DNA from: Bacteroidaceae bacterium
GTDB lineage: Bacteria > Bacteroidota > Bacteroidia > Bacteroidales > Barnesiellaceae_A
Length of the DNA: 59,376 bases
Assembly: GCA_017532725.1 (NCBI GenBank)
Contig: JAFXIZ010000059.1
Coordinates: forward strand, 1 to 59,376
Reading direction: 5' to 3'
Both the position numbers and the translations under genes were made by a program. A model generated the notes under the pieces. It made no database searches and was not told where the DNA came from. It was given only the letters and a program-made list of their open reading frames with translations. Shown piece after piece: positions 46,444 to 55,308 of the stretch; the stretch's first letter is position 1, and each line of letters opens with the position of its first letter.

Positions 46444-47891
46444 TCAAAAATGTTCGCTTCGTGAGGCATCTATGCGCAGTAATATAAAGAGCAGGATGGT
46501 AAAGCCCCATAGCGATGAGCCTCCGTAACTGAAGAAGGGCAACGGGATGCCAATGACAGGACACAACCCTATAACCATACCTATATTAATAAAGAGGTGG
46601 AAGAATAGTATTCCCAATACACAATAGGCATATACCCGTCCGAAGGGGCGAGGCTGTCGCTCGGCTATCGCCATAATGCGCAATATGAGCGCAGTAAATA
46701 GTCCCAAGACCAAACAAGCACCCCAAAAGCCCTCTTCCTCGCCGATGGTACAAAATATAAAGTCGGTATCTTGCTCGGGTACATACTTGAGTTTGGTTTG
46801 CGTTCCATTAAGGAAACCTTTACCCCAGAAGCCACCCGATCCGATGGCAATCTTCGACTGATTGACGTTATATCCGGCAGCCTTCAAGTCCTCCTTCATA
46901 CCCAACAACACCTCGATACGCGTGCGTTGGTGGGGTTGCAACTTATTGAATACCATATTGCAGGATAGAGAAATACCACCGACACGATGGTAACGGCTAC
47001 AGCCACCAATATACGGGAAGAGAAGGTATAGAAATAGACTACCAGCAGATACAACAACGAAACGGCTATGATACCCAACAGCACATACATCATAGGCACC
47101 TCAACGTGACAGGCTATGAGAATAGCCGTTATCACTGCCATTGCTATATAGAAGATGGATAGATTGCGTGCGACAGTGCGATTCCGGGCAAAGAAGTATA
47201 TTACGCCCACCAACACTGCACATATAATAATAAGCACTATGCTATCGCCCAATGGTGCGCCCATCCACATATCGGTGCTAAACTTGATGCCTAAAACGAA
47301 ATATATGACAGCACATATACCTCCACACAATACCAATCCGGTCATCCCTTCGCGATACATCATAAGGATAAACGAGAGATATACCAATGCCGAGCCTGTC
47401 TCCTGTTGCATCACAATAATCAACATAGGCAATATTATCAAACCTACGACCTTAAAGAAATTGGAGGGTTGCGTAAACTTGAAGTTATAGCCATTGAACA
47501 TCTTGGCTATGGCCAAAGCCGTAGCAAACTTGGCAAATTCGGCCGGCTGCAGGCGTATCGACTCGGTTATGGTAAGCCACGATCGGGAGCCTTTCACCTC
47601 ATCGGCCACGACCAACGTAAATAACAGTAACGCAATAAAGGCTATATATATAAGATAGGCATAAGTCTCGAACATACGGGAGTCGATAAGCATAATGACC
47701 GAAGCCAATACAAACGACAAACCTATCCACACCAATTGTTTGCCCGAACGCTCGGCAAAGTCGAAAATACTCGCCTGATCATAATCGTAACTGGCTGCAT
47801 AAATACTTACCCAACCCAGAAAGACAAGCACGACGTAAAGAAACACCGTCAACTTATCTATCGATTTCCACGCACTATCGTTTCTTGCCAC
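46444..47891 (-). pseudogene. rodA: Peptidoglycan polymerase RodA (SEDS), frameshifted in this sequence
   Basis: The gene is split into two frames. The N-terminal part (47891 to a stop at 46896) covers about nine membrane helices and is in register until about VVFLYP. The C-terminal part is in the -1 frame, from about 46970 to 46444, and continues with NMVFNKLQPHQRTRIEVLLGM, GAGYNVNQ-like AAGYNVNQSKIAIGSGG and FFSYGGSSL. One missing base between about 46958 and 46976 explains it. RodA polymerises lateral wall glycan with PBP2 (mrdA, overlapping by 17 bases) and is normally essential, so a sequencing error is at least as likely as a real mutation. No slippery heptamer is visible. Confidence 0.85.
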
Positions 47892-49737
47892 TGTTTCCTA
47901 CAACTTTAGAGTTAAACATACGTTGTTCGAGGTCTTTTCGCGCCGGATCGGTTATCTCGCCCTTGAGATAATATTCCATCATAAGGCTGCCTATGGGCAC
48001 ACCGTATGTAGCACCAAAACCGGCATTCTCGACATAGACGGCAATAGCAATCTGAGGATTGTCCATAGGAGCAAAACCCATAAAAGCCGAGTGGTCACGA
48101 CCGTGGGGATTTTGCGCCGTACCCGTCTTACCACAAACCTCAATATCGGGCAGATTGGCCGTACGGCAAGTACCTCCCGTTACAGCAGCACGCATACCTT
48201 CCACTATATAATCGTAATAATGACTATCGATGGTAGGATAGCGACGCTCGGTGTAGGTGGTGTCGATAACACTATCCTGTATAGCCTTTACAATGTGAGG
48301 GGTATAGAAGTATCCTCTATTGGCTATTGTGGCTGCAAGGTTTGCTATCTGCAACGGAGTGGCCAATATCTCGCCCTGACCGATGGCTATAGATATAATG
48401 GTGAGCGCACGCCAACGATTCTCGCCATAGAACTTGTCATAATACTTACTGTTGGGCAGGAAGCCACGTTTCTCGCCGGGCAGGTCTATACCCAAGCGAT
48501 AGCCATATCCCATAGATACAAGGTGATTTTTCCATATCTCAAACGCCTCCGATGTGCTTTCATAACGTCGGCGATTGTCGAGCATCGATCGCAGTCCGTA
48601 ACAATAGTAGGCATTACACGAGGTTGCCAACGACGGAATCAGAGGGAGTGGCGAAGGGTGTCCGTGACAGCCCACACGAAGCCCACCTACCACAAAGCCA
48701 CCCGTACAAGGGTAGGTTGTTTCGGGGGTAATTATTCCCTCCTCAAGAAAGATAAGCCCCTGCGTGGGCTTGAAAGTAGAGCCGGGAGGATACATAGCCA
48801 TAATGGCGCGGTCGAAGAGAGGGTTGGCAGGGTCACGGGTAAGTTTGGCATAATTCTTACCACGCTCGCGACCCACCAATATCGATGGATCGTAAGTAGG
48901 ACTCGAAACAAGAGCCAAAATCTCGCCGGTAGCAGGCTCGATAGCCACGACAGCACCGGTCTTTCCCTGCATCAACTTTTCGCCATAGGCCTGCAAGTCA
49001 GCATCGATAGAGAGGGTAATATTACGTCCCGAGATAGGTTGCACATCATAACGGCCGTCCTCATACTTACCCTTGATGCGACCGTGAGCATCGCGCAGGA
49101 GTATCTCCTCGCCCTTGACTCCACGCAACACCTCCTCAAAGGACTTCTCCACACCCAAGTCGCCCGTATAGTCGCCTCGACGATAATAGTCGTCACGCTC
49201 TATATCGGAGGGCGATACCTCACGGATGTTACCCAACACATTGGCAGCGACAGGTCGGCTATATTGACGCAACACGCGATTTTGTATGTAACAACCCGGG
49301 TATCGGTACAACTTCTCTTGCAAGCGACCATAGTCACGAGCCGAGAGTTGCGTCATAAACACTTGAGGAGTATAAGTCGAGTAACCGGGATTCTTGCGTT
49401 TGTTCTTCATATCGGCGATATACTGCTCAAACTGCTCTATCGTGATACCCAGCGTATTGCAAAAATCAAGTGTGTCGAGATTGCGCATCTCACGAGGTAT
49501 CATCATCACATCATAGGCAGGTTGGTTATACACCAGCAACTCGCCATTACGGTCGTATATAAATCCACGCGAGGGATATAGCATCTTACGCTGGAAGGCA
49601 TTACTATCGGCATAACGCTTATAATCGTTATTGCCCACCTGCAACGAGAACAGACGCACAACATAGATAGCCACTATCGCCAATACAGCACCGGCTATCA
49701 CCCATTTCCTTTTTTCGAGATTATAATCTTTTCTCAC
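47875..49737 (-). CDS. mrdA: Penicillin-binding protein 2, elongation transpeptidase
   Basis: A 620-residue class B PBP: one N-terminal membrane helix (WVIAGAVLAIVAIYVVRLF), the PBP dimerisation domain (about 40-200, SRGFIYDRNGELL), and the transpeptidase domain. Active-site motifs are complete: STFK (nucleophile Ser, in YPPGSTFKPTQG), SCN (TSCNAYYCYG) and KTG (CGKTGTAQNPHG). It cross-links the lateral wall together with RodA. It overlaps mreD by 17 bases and rodA by 17. Confidence 0.95.
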   Translation of the reverse strand: MRKDYNLEKRKWVIAGAVLAIVAIYVVRLFSLQVGNNDYKRYADSNAFQRKMLYPSRGFIYDRNGELLVYNQPAYDVMMIPREMRNLDTLDFCNTLGITIEQFEQYIADMKNKRKNPGYSTYTPQVFMTQLSARDYGRLQEKLYRYPGCYIQNRVLRQYSRPVAANVLGNIREVSPSDIERDDYYRRGDYTGDLGVEKSFEEVLRGVKGEEILLRDAHGRIKGKYEDGRYDVQPISGRNITLSIDADLQAYGEKLMQGKTGAVVAIEPATGEILALVSSPTYDPSILVGRERGKNYAKLTRDPANPLFDRAIMAMYPPGSTFKPTQGLIFLEEGIITPETTYPCTGGFVVGGLRVGCHGHPSPLPLIPSLATSCNAYYCYGLRSMLDNRRRYESTSEAFEIWKNHLVSMGYGYRLGIDLPGEKRGFLPNSKYYDKFYGENRWRALTIISIAIGQGEILATPLQIANLAATIANRGYFYTPHIVKAIQDSVIDTTYTERRYPTIDSHYYDYIVEGMRAAVTGGTCRTANLPDIEVCGKTGTAQNPHGRDHSAFMGFAPMDNPQIAIAVYVENAGFGATYGVPIGSLMMEYYLKGEITDPARKDLEQRMFNSKVVGNSGKKR

Positions 49738-50239
49738 GCTGTTGACCGAAACTATCTATACAAAGAATAAAGACAAAGGTAAGCAGTGTACTGCTCACTA
49801 TACGCAATATCATATAAGGCAAGTCGAAGAACGAAAGCGACTCGATAGTAAACAACAATATACAATATAAGAGCGTAAGTGTAAAGGCATAACGCACATA
49901 CAACCACATACCAAACTCTCTCAACGAGGGCTTTTCGGCATTATAATCGTTACCGTGAGGCAAATATAATGTAAATACCGGACGACGCAGGAATGCCATA
50001 ACGGTGCAAGCCAATGCATTCATTCCGGGTGTATTGCTAACTATATCGACAACAAGACCTAAAAGGAAGGATATAGTAAGTACCCACACCGTAGAGAGCC
50101 CCACGGGCAATCGGAAGATGACATATATAAACACCAATGGTATTGCCAACCCGAAGAGATGAATCTGATTGAATACGACAGCCTGCAACAACACCAAGAG
50201 CAGAGCCAATCCTACTTCACGAATCAACGTTATATTCAT
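49721..50239 (-). CDS. mreD: Rod shape-determining protein MreD
   Basis: A 172-residue protein with five predicted membrane helices, low sequence conservation but typical composition. The segment PLVFIYVIFRLPVGLSTVWVL and the DIVSNTPGMNALACT motif fit MreD. It overlaps mreC by 4 bases and mrdA by 17, in the conserved mreBCD-mrdA-rodA order. Confidence 0.85.
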   Translation of the reverse strand: MNITLIREVGLALLLVLLQAVVFNQIHLFGLAIPLVFIYVIFRLPVGLSTVWVLTISFLLGLVVDIVSNTPGMNALACTVMAFLRRPVFTLYLPHGNDYNAEKPSLREFGMWLYVRYAFTLTLLYCILLFTIESLSFFDLPYMILRIVSSTLLTFVFILCIDSFGQQREKRL

Positions 50240-51081
50240 TGCTGCGCCTCCTGTTCCAATAAATGTTGTTTCTCGCGACTCTCGTTCGACACAATGCGCA
50301 CAGCACCCAATCGGCTGAAGTCGGTCGATAGTTTCACACGCATCGTATAGAAGTTATCATCCTTCTGCTTGGCATAGTCGTGTATCGTTCCCACCAATAC
50401 GCCATCGGGAAAAACAGCCGAGAAACCACTTGTAACAATGGTATCGCCGGGCTGAAACTCGACGTGACGGGGCATCTCCTCAAGAACGGCATATTCATAA
50501 TTGCGACCATCCCACGTCAACGAGCCGAAACAGTCGGTACCTTTCACCTTGCAACTTACGCGCAACTTGGTATTCAGCACCGATATAGCCACAGCATTAT
50601 GCTCATTTACCACATTGACAATACCCACAATACCATCGGATGTTACGACAGCCATTTCGGGGGTCACGCCATCGGCACTGCCTTTGTCGAGAGTGATATA
50701 GTTATCCAATCGCGACACGCTGTTATTTATGACACGCGCAACGACAAAATCATAACCTCGCAATAACGTATCGGCAGAGGCAAGAGAGTCGGCAGCAGCG
50801 GCATAACTATATTGCTGCAATTGGCGACGCAACATCAGATTTTCCATCTCCAACTCGCCATTGCGATGCAACAGCGACTCGTTAACCTTACGCAACCCAA
50901 AGTAACCCGTAAAGACGTCCGACCACTCATATATGCGAGCAACCACCCTATTGGATGAGCCGAAATAGACACTGCGCTGATAGGGATTGGACTGAAACAA
51001 CAGGGCACAACTTATCACCACATAGATAATAAAAAATACCCACGCGTGATGTTTAATAATAAAGTCGATAAGGTTGCGCAT
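50236..51081 (-). CDS. mreC: Rod shape-determining protein MreC
   Basis: A 281-residue bitopic protein: one N-terminal helix (WVFFIIYVVISCALLF), a coiled coil (residues about 65-95, LHRNGELEMENLMLRRQL), then the beta-barrel periplasmic domain (LDKGSADGVTPEMAVVTSDGIVGIV, TSGFSAVFPDGVLVGTI). It activates PBP2-RodA. It starts 88 bases after mreB. Confidence 0.93.
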   Translation of the reverse strand: MRNLIDFIIKHHAWVFFIIYVVISCALLFQSNPYQRSVYFGSSNRVVARIYEWSDVFTGYFGLRKVNESLLHRNGELEMENLMLRRQLQQYSYAAAADSLASADTLLRGYDFVVARVINNSVSRLDNYITLDKGSADGVTPEMAVVTSDGIVGIVNVVNEHNAVAISVLNTKLRVSCKVKGTDCFGSLTWDGRNYEYAVLEEMPRHVEFQPGDTIVTSGFSAVFPDGVLVGTIHDYAKQKDDNFYTMRVKLSTDFSRLGAVRIVSNESREKQHLLEQEAQQ

Positions 51082-51109
51082 CGATGACTTGTGGTTTTGC
51101 TGTATTGCA

Positions 51110-51146
51110 ACGAGTTACACTGCTCTTTTCAAAGCGTGTAACTCGT
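51110..51146 (-). other. Hairpin in the mreB-mreC spacer
   Basis: ACGAGTTACAC (51110-51120) and GTGTAACTCGT (51136-51146) form an 11-base stem with a 15-base loop that can pair partly on itself. No U-tract follows on the minus strand, so it is more likely an RNA processing or stabilising element that sets mreB above mreCD (inference). Confidence 0.5.
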
Positions 51147-51169
51147 ATATCTATTTACATTAAGTCCTA

Positions 51170-52189
51170 TTATCTAATCAAGAAATTGAACTTGTCAATA
51201 TTCTTGAGAGCCACACCGGTACCTTTGGCAACGGCGTGCAAGGGGTCTTCGGCAACGTGGAATGTGATACCAATCTTGTCGGTCAAACGCTTGTCAAGAC
51301 CTCTCAACAAAGCACCACCACCGGCCAAGTAGATACCGTTACGCACAAGGTCGGCATACAACTCGGGAGGAGTGTTATCCAACGCACTGAGTACAGCAGC
51401 CTCAATCTTCGAGATTGATTTCTCAATACAGTGCGAAACCTCTTGATACGACACAGGTATCTCCATAGGCAACGCTGTCATACGGTTAGGACCGTGAACG
51501 ATGTAATCCTCGGGGGGATCGGCAAGGTCGGTCAACGCCGAGCCTACATTAATCTTAATCATCTCGGCAGTACGCTCACCTACACGCACATTGTACTGAC
51601 GGCTCATATACTCTTGGATATCGGCAGTGAGGTCGTCACCGGCAATACGGATGGACTTGTTAGAAACAATACCGCCCAACGAAATAACAGCAATTTCGGT
51701 GCTACCACCACCTATATCGACAATCATATTACCCTCGGGGGCAGTAACATCGATACCTATACCTATAGCGGCAGCCATAGGCTCGTATATCATATATACA
51801 TCACGACCACCGGCGTGTTCCGACGAGTCACGCACGGCACGAATCTCCACCTCGGTACTGCCCGAAGGGATACACACTACCATACGCAACGAGGGAGTAA
51901 ACAGGCGACGTTGAGGATTTACCATTTTCACCATACCACGAATCATTTGCTCGGCAGCGTAGAAGTCGGCAATAACACCGTCACGCAAAGGGCGAATAGT
52001 GGTAATGTGAGGGGCTGTCTTTTCGTGCATCTGACGAGCCTTCTCGCCTACTGCAACCAATTTTTCGGTCTTTTTTTCCAATGCTACCACCGAAGGCTCA
52101 TCGACAACAATCTTATCATCGTGAATGATGATGGTGTTGGCTGTACCGAGGTCGATAGCAATCTCTTGTGTGAATGAGAAGAATCCCAT
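51170..52189 (-). CDS. mreB: Rod shape-determining protein MreB (bacterial actin)
   Basis: A 339-residue actin-fold ATPase. Phosphate 1 loop: IDLGTANTIIIHDD; phosphate 2: MIVDIGGGSTEIAVISL; adenosine motif: NGIYLAGGGALLRGLDK. It forms membrane-bound filaments that guide lateral wall synthesis. It lies 29 bases after purH; these genes share this order in other Bacteroidales as far as I recall. Confidence 0.97.
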   Translation of the reverse strand: MGFFSFTQEIAIDLGTANTIIIHDDKIVVDEPSVVALEKKTEKLVAVGEKARQMHEKTAPHITTIRPLRDGVIADFYAAEQMIRGMVKMVNPQRRLFTPSLRMVVCIPSGSTEVEIRAVRDSSEHAGGRDVYMIYEPMAAAIGIGIDVTAPEGNMIVDIGGGSTEIAVISLGGIVSNKSIRIAGDDLTADIQEYMSRQYNVRVGERTAEMIKINVGSALTDLADPPEDYIVHGPNRMTALPMEIPVSYQEVSHCIEKSISKIEAAVLSALDNTPPELYADLVRNGIYLAGGGALLRGLDKRLTDKIGITFHVAEDPLHAVAKGTGVALKNIDKFNFLIR

Positions 52190-52218
52190 TTTGTTCTATA
52201 TTTTAAGGGTTTTTACTT

Positions 52219-53742
52219 TTAATGTTTAAAGTGACGAATACCGGTCATTACCATAGCAACATCGTGGGCATTGCAATAGTCGATGGTATCTTGGTCACGC
52301 ACCGAGCCACCGGGTTGTATCACAGCATCTACGCCTGCTTGGTGTGCAATCTCGACACAATCGGCAAAGGGGAAGAAGGCATCGGATGCCATTACAGCAC
52401 CATTCAAGTCGAAGTTGAACGAGTGAGCCTTCTCGATGGCTTGGCGCAGGGCATCTACTCGCGATGTTTGTCCCACACCACTTGCACACAGTTGACGATT
52501 CTTGGCAAGAACGATAGCATTCGACTTGCTATGTTTCACAATCTTGTTGGCAAAGAGCAGGTCGGCAATGCGCTCATCGGCAACAGGTTTGTTTGTCACT
52601 TGCTTCAACTCGCAGGGTTGCTCGGTGTGCAAGTCACGGTCTTGCACCAATACGCCTCCCAACAACGAACGATATTGCACGGTGGCTGTATTGGGGTGCT
52701 TCTGCACGAGGATGATACGGTTTTTCTTTTGTTTCAACACCTCAAGAGCCTCGCTGTCGTATGCCGGAGCAATTACGACCTCAAAGAATATCTTGTTTAC
52801 CTCCTCGGCTGTGGCAAGGTCGATGGGACGGTTGGCTATCAATACACCACCAAAGGCCGACACAGGATCACACTCAAGCGCAGCCTTCCACGCATCGAGT
52901 ATGGTATCGCGAGAGGCTATACCACAAGCATTGTTGTGCTTGAGTACGGCAAATGTAGTATCTTCAAACTCGGCTATCAACGACACGGCCGCATCGATGT
53001 CAAGCAAGTTGTTGTACGAAATCTCCTTACCGTGAAGTTGCTTAAACATAGCATCAAAGTCGCCATAGAAAGCACCCTTTTGGTGGGGATTTTCGCCATA
53101 ACGCAACGACTTCTTGTTGTTGGCTGTGGCACGGAACGACGAGCCTTCGCCACCATCGAAGTAGTTGAATATGGCTGTATCGTAACCCGACGATACAGCA
53201 AACGCCTCGCGCGCCAAGAGTCGGCGATCTTCGAGTGTGGTTTTCGCACCATTGCGACGGAGTATATCAAGCAATATGCCATATTGACCCTTCGATGCCA
53301 CGATAGCAACATCGTTGAAGTTCTTGGCGGCTGCACGAATAAGCGATATACCACCTATGTCGATTTTCTCGATAATAGCACTCTCCTCGGCTCCCGAAGC
53401 AACAGTTTGCTCAAAGGGATAGAGATCGACTATTACAAGATCTATTGAGGGAATTTCATACTCAGCAATTTGCGAAGCATCGCTCGCGTTATCGCGACGG
53501 TTGAGAATACCACCGAAAACTTTGGGGTGTAATGTTTTGACACGACCTCCCAAGATTGAGGGATATCCTGTCAAATCTTCTACTGCCTTACAAGGAATAC
53601 CTAACGACTCGATAAACGATTGTGTACCACCGGTTGACAAAAATTCGACACCATCGGCATACAGCATTTTAATAATATCGTCCAAGCCGTCCTTGTGAAA
53701 GACCGAAACAAGCGCGGTCTTTATTTTTTTCTCTTTTACCAT
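52219..53742 (-). CDS. purH: Bifunctional AICAR transformylase / IMP cyclohydrolase
   Basis: A 507-residue enzyme for the last two steps of IMP synthesis. The N-terminal about 195 residues form the MGS-like cyclohydrolase (KTALVSVFHKDGL, EFLSTGGTQSF, KTLHPKVFGGIL); the rest is the transformylase, with KSLRYGENPHQ, VLKHNNACGIAS and the CLKHNNPCG-type Lys-His pair, ending GSVRDQDTIDYCNAHDVAMVMTG. First gene of the purH-mre transcript. Confidence 0.97.
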   Translation of the reverse strand: MVKEKKIKTALVSVFHKDGLDDIIKMLYADGVEFLSTGGTQSFIESLGIPCKAVEDLTGYPSILGGRVKTLHPKVFGGILNRRDNASDASQIAEYEIPSIDLVIVDLYPFEQTVASGAEESAIIEKIDIGGISLIRAAAKNFNDVAIVASKGQYGILLDILRRNGAKTTLEDRRLLAREAFAVSSGYDTAIFNYFDGGEGSSFRATANNKKSLRYGENPHQKGAFYGDFDAMFKQLHGKEISYNNLLDIDAAVSLIAEFEDTTFAVLKHNNACGIASRDTILDAWKAALECDPVSAFGGVLIANRPIDLATAEEVNKIFFEVVIAPAYDSEALEVLKQKKNRIILVQKHPNTATVQYRSLLGGVLVQDRDLHTEQPCELKQVTNKPVADERIADLLFANKIVKHSKSNAIVLAKNRQLCASGVGQTSRVDALRQAIEKAHSFNFDLNGAVMASDAFFPFADCVEIAHQAGVDAVIQPGGSVRDQDTIDYCNAHDVAMVMTGIRHFKH

Positions 53743-53769
53743 TATATTTCGTTATAGATTATTTGTGTG

Positions 53770-53799
53770 CAAAAGTACGAAATTTTATTAGGTTTCACA
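53770..53799 (-). promoter_or_regulatory. Promoter of purH-mreBCD operon
   Basis: Minus strand TACTTTTG (53777-53770) is a full -7 box; TGTG (53799-53796) is one mismatch from TTTG, 18 bases away. Confidence 0.5.
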
Positions 53800-53961
53800 C
53801 TACATTATTACAATAATTTTCAACGAATTTATCAATATTTATAACCAACTAAATATCAGCATATTAACAAGGCATACAAAAGAGACGCAACATCATTGCA
53901 ATTTCATAGCGATATAATTATTTATTGGTAATAAAATAGGCCAAAATAACCAAATAAGGTT

Positions 53962-53993
53962 ATTGCAGCATCCTCGCACTACCCATAACTTTG
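53962..53993 (+). promoter_or_regulatory. Promoter of the attenuator-like leader
   Basis: ATTG (53962-53965), 20 bases, TAACTTTG (53986-53993). The start would be near 54000, some 280 bases before the 6-phosphogluconolactonase-like gene and upstream of the terminator at 54114. Confidence 0.6.
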
Positions 53994-54052
53994 CATCAGT
54001 TTAATTACCGAACAGATCGAGTATTAAATCGGGTTTGCACGATACACGCGTG

Positions 54053-54115
54053 ATGCGACAACGCCACAAACCACAACTTGCAGTTGAAATATTAGGTTAT
54101 ATGATTGTAAATTAA
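54053..54115 (+). CDS. 20-codon ORF in the leader
   Basis: ATG at 54053 to TAA at 54113, encoding MRQRHKPQLAVEILGYMIVN. Its stop codon touches the first base of the terminator stem, the placing expected for a leader peptide whose translation decides hairpin folding. It lacks a run of one amino acid that would name a signal. It may also be chance, since 20 codons is short. Confidence 0.25.
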   Translation: MRQRHKPQLAVEILGYMIVN

Positions 54116-54170
54116 TACAGGCTTCATATACGACACTTTACAAGCGTATATAGAGCCTGTATTATTTTTT
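54114..54170 (+). terminator. Strong intrinsic terminator upstream of the sugar-phosphate gene
   Basis: AATACAGGCT (54114-54123) pairs with AGCCTGTATT (54154-54163), and ATATACG/CGTATAT (54126-54132, 54145-54151) extends the stem. It is followed by ATTTTTTT. No recognised gene ends here, so it ends the leader transcript. Confidence 0.85.
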
Positions 54171-54182
54171 TAACATTTCGAA

Positions 54183-54287
54183 ATGGAACAATTTGCACCA
54201 CTTATGCGTTTATATATAGAGAGCAACTACGCACTGCAACAAACAACCACTATTACAACAGAGGAGCATCCTCACACATCACTATGA
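54183..54287 (+). CDS. Possible 34-residue protein coupled to the next gene
   Basis: ATG at 54183 follows the terminator by 12 bases. The frame reads MEQFAPLMRLYIESNYALQQ and continues to TGA at 54285-54287, which overlaps the ATG of the next gene as ATGA. This overlap is typical of coupled translation and is the main support. No domain is recognised. It could be an upstream ORF that controls initiation rather than a functional protein. Confidence 0.35.
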   Translation: MEQFAPLMRLYIESNYALQQTTTITTEEHPHTSL

Positions 54288-55156
54288 TAAGAGCGCACTT
54301 TTACCACGCACAAGAGGCTGTACTTGAGGGCATTACACAACAACTATTCAAACACATCGATACAACCCGTTTCATTGCCGACCCACACCATTCGTGCGAC
54401 GACTTTTTCTACCAAGACGTATTCCTACACCAAGAGGGAGTTCAGTTTGCATTAGCCCTATCGGGTGGCGAAACCACACGAAAATTATTCACCCATTGGC
54501 GCAAGCAACACTTGAGCAACCAAGCGTGGAACAGCATTGACTACTATTGGATAGACGAATGCCACACCCCCTACATAAACAAGGAGAGCAACTTCGGCGA
54601 AGCATATCGCCGATTCTTTCAGCATAGCAATATCAACCCCTCGCGCATACACCCCATCCACTACACCCCACAACCCCAAGAAGAGATAGAGCGATACGCC
54701 TCGCAACTACCCCACTCAAGAGGTCTATATTACGACCCAACAAGGTATTACACAAACGATTACCCCTGCATAGCACCATACCAATCGCACTTTCATTGCG
54801 CCATATTAGACATCGACGACAACGGGCAAATAACACCCCTACTCAACAGCACAACAGCACCCGTGCCAACCACACCATACCATCTACTGCAACACCCCCA
54901 AACAAGACAAAAACACATCGCCGCAACAGTGCAAACCATTCGCGAAACACCTCGCATCATACTACCCCTAATAGGGAAAGAGAAAGCACAAATCATTACC
55001 GACCTATACCACCAACACAACACCCACCTACCCCACATACAACTATTGATGGAGCACCCCAACGTACACATTTTTACCGACAACAAAGAGTTGGAAACCC
55101 TCATCTACCCCAACAGAAAATATGTACAAACCACCCCCGACACCATACATTTGTAA
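54284..55156 (+). CDS. Divergent 6-phosphogluconolactonase / sugar-phosphate isomerase family protein
   Basis: A 290-residue protein of the SugarP_isomerase (NagB/Pgl) fold. FALALSGGETTRKLF corresponds to the SGGxTP phosphate loop, YYWIDECHTPY to the DER/DEY active-site strand, and ESNFGEAYRRFF to the SN motif. The motif GxGxDGHxASLFP of true 6-phosphogluconolactonases appears as LDIDDNGQITPL, with Gln at the His position, so hydrolase activity may be lost or changed. No zwf or gnd gene is near. Its plus strand is rich in A and C and poor in G compared with neighbours. Transcription would pass the terminator at 54114. Confidence 0.75.
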   Translation: MIRAHFYHAQEAVLEGITQQLFKHIDTTRFIADPHHSCDDFFYQDVFLHQEGVQFALALSGGETTRKLFTHWRKQHLSNQAWNSIDYYWIDECHTPYINKESNFGEAYRRFFQHSNINPSRIHPIHYTPQPQEEIERYASQLPHSRGLYYDPTRYYTNDYPCIAPYQSHFHCAILDIDDNGQITPLLNSTTAPVPTTPYHLLQHPQTRQKHIAATVQTIRETPRIILPLIGKEKAQIITDLYHQHNTHLPHIQLLMEHPNVHIFTDNKELETLIYPNRKYVQTTPDTIHL

Positions 55157-55271
55157 CAATATTCGATACAAAAACAAGAGATACCAAACACTCTAAACAC
55201 CACAGCCATAACACACAAGCCACGAGTCACAACATTCGCGTGTATTTTATAATGTGATTTTTGAAGAATTA

Positions 55272-55303
55272 TTTAGGTAATTAGACAGAAAATTGTATCT
55301 TTG
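55272..55303 (+). promoter_or_regulatory. Promoter of the mce-mmd operon
   Basis: TTTA (55272-55275), one mismatch from TTTG, 20 bases, TATCTTTG (55296-55303). The start near 55310 falls at the left end of a perfect palindrome. Confidence 0.6.
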
Positions 55304-55308
55304 CAACG

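Larger units (their letters stand above)
54000..54170 (+). ncRNA. Putative terminated leader RNA or small RNA
   Basis: Between a good promoter and a strong terminator lie about 170 bases with no standard gene. The RNA contains a short hairpin CAACT-tgc-AGTTG near 54072-54087 and ends in the long terminator stem. It may be an attenuating leader or riboswitch-like control for the downstream gene, or a free small RNA. I do not recognise it as any known family. Confidence 0.45.

Noticed and set aside
46896..46976. Programmed -1 frameshifting in rodA
   Set aside because: I see no slippery heptamer of the X-XXY-YYZ type near VVFLYP, and RodA genes are normally continuous. A missing base is simpler.
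47923..49581. A 552-codon open frame on the plus strand opposite mrdA
   Set aside because: The minus strand encodes an intact PBP2 with all active-site motifs. The plus-strand translation has no domain and is a by-product of codon composition.
52222..53448. A 408-codon open frame opposite purH
   Set aside because: purH is complete on the other strand, and this translation has no recognisable motif or start context.
54796..55257. A 153-codon frame inside the sugar-phosphate family gene, rich in His, Thr, Asn and Arg
   Set aside because: It is explained by the G-poor composition of this stretch. The main frame has family motifs; this one has none.
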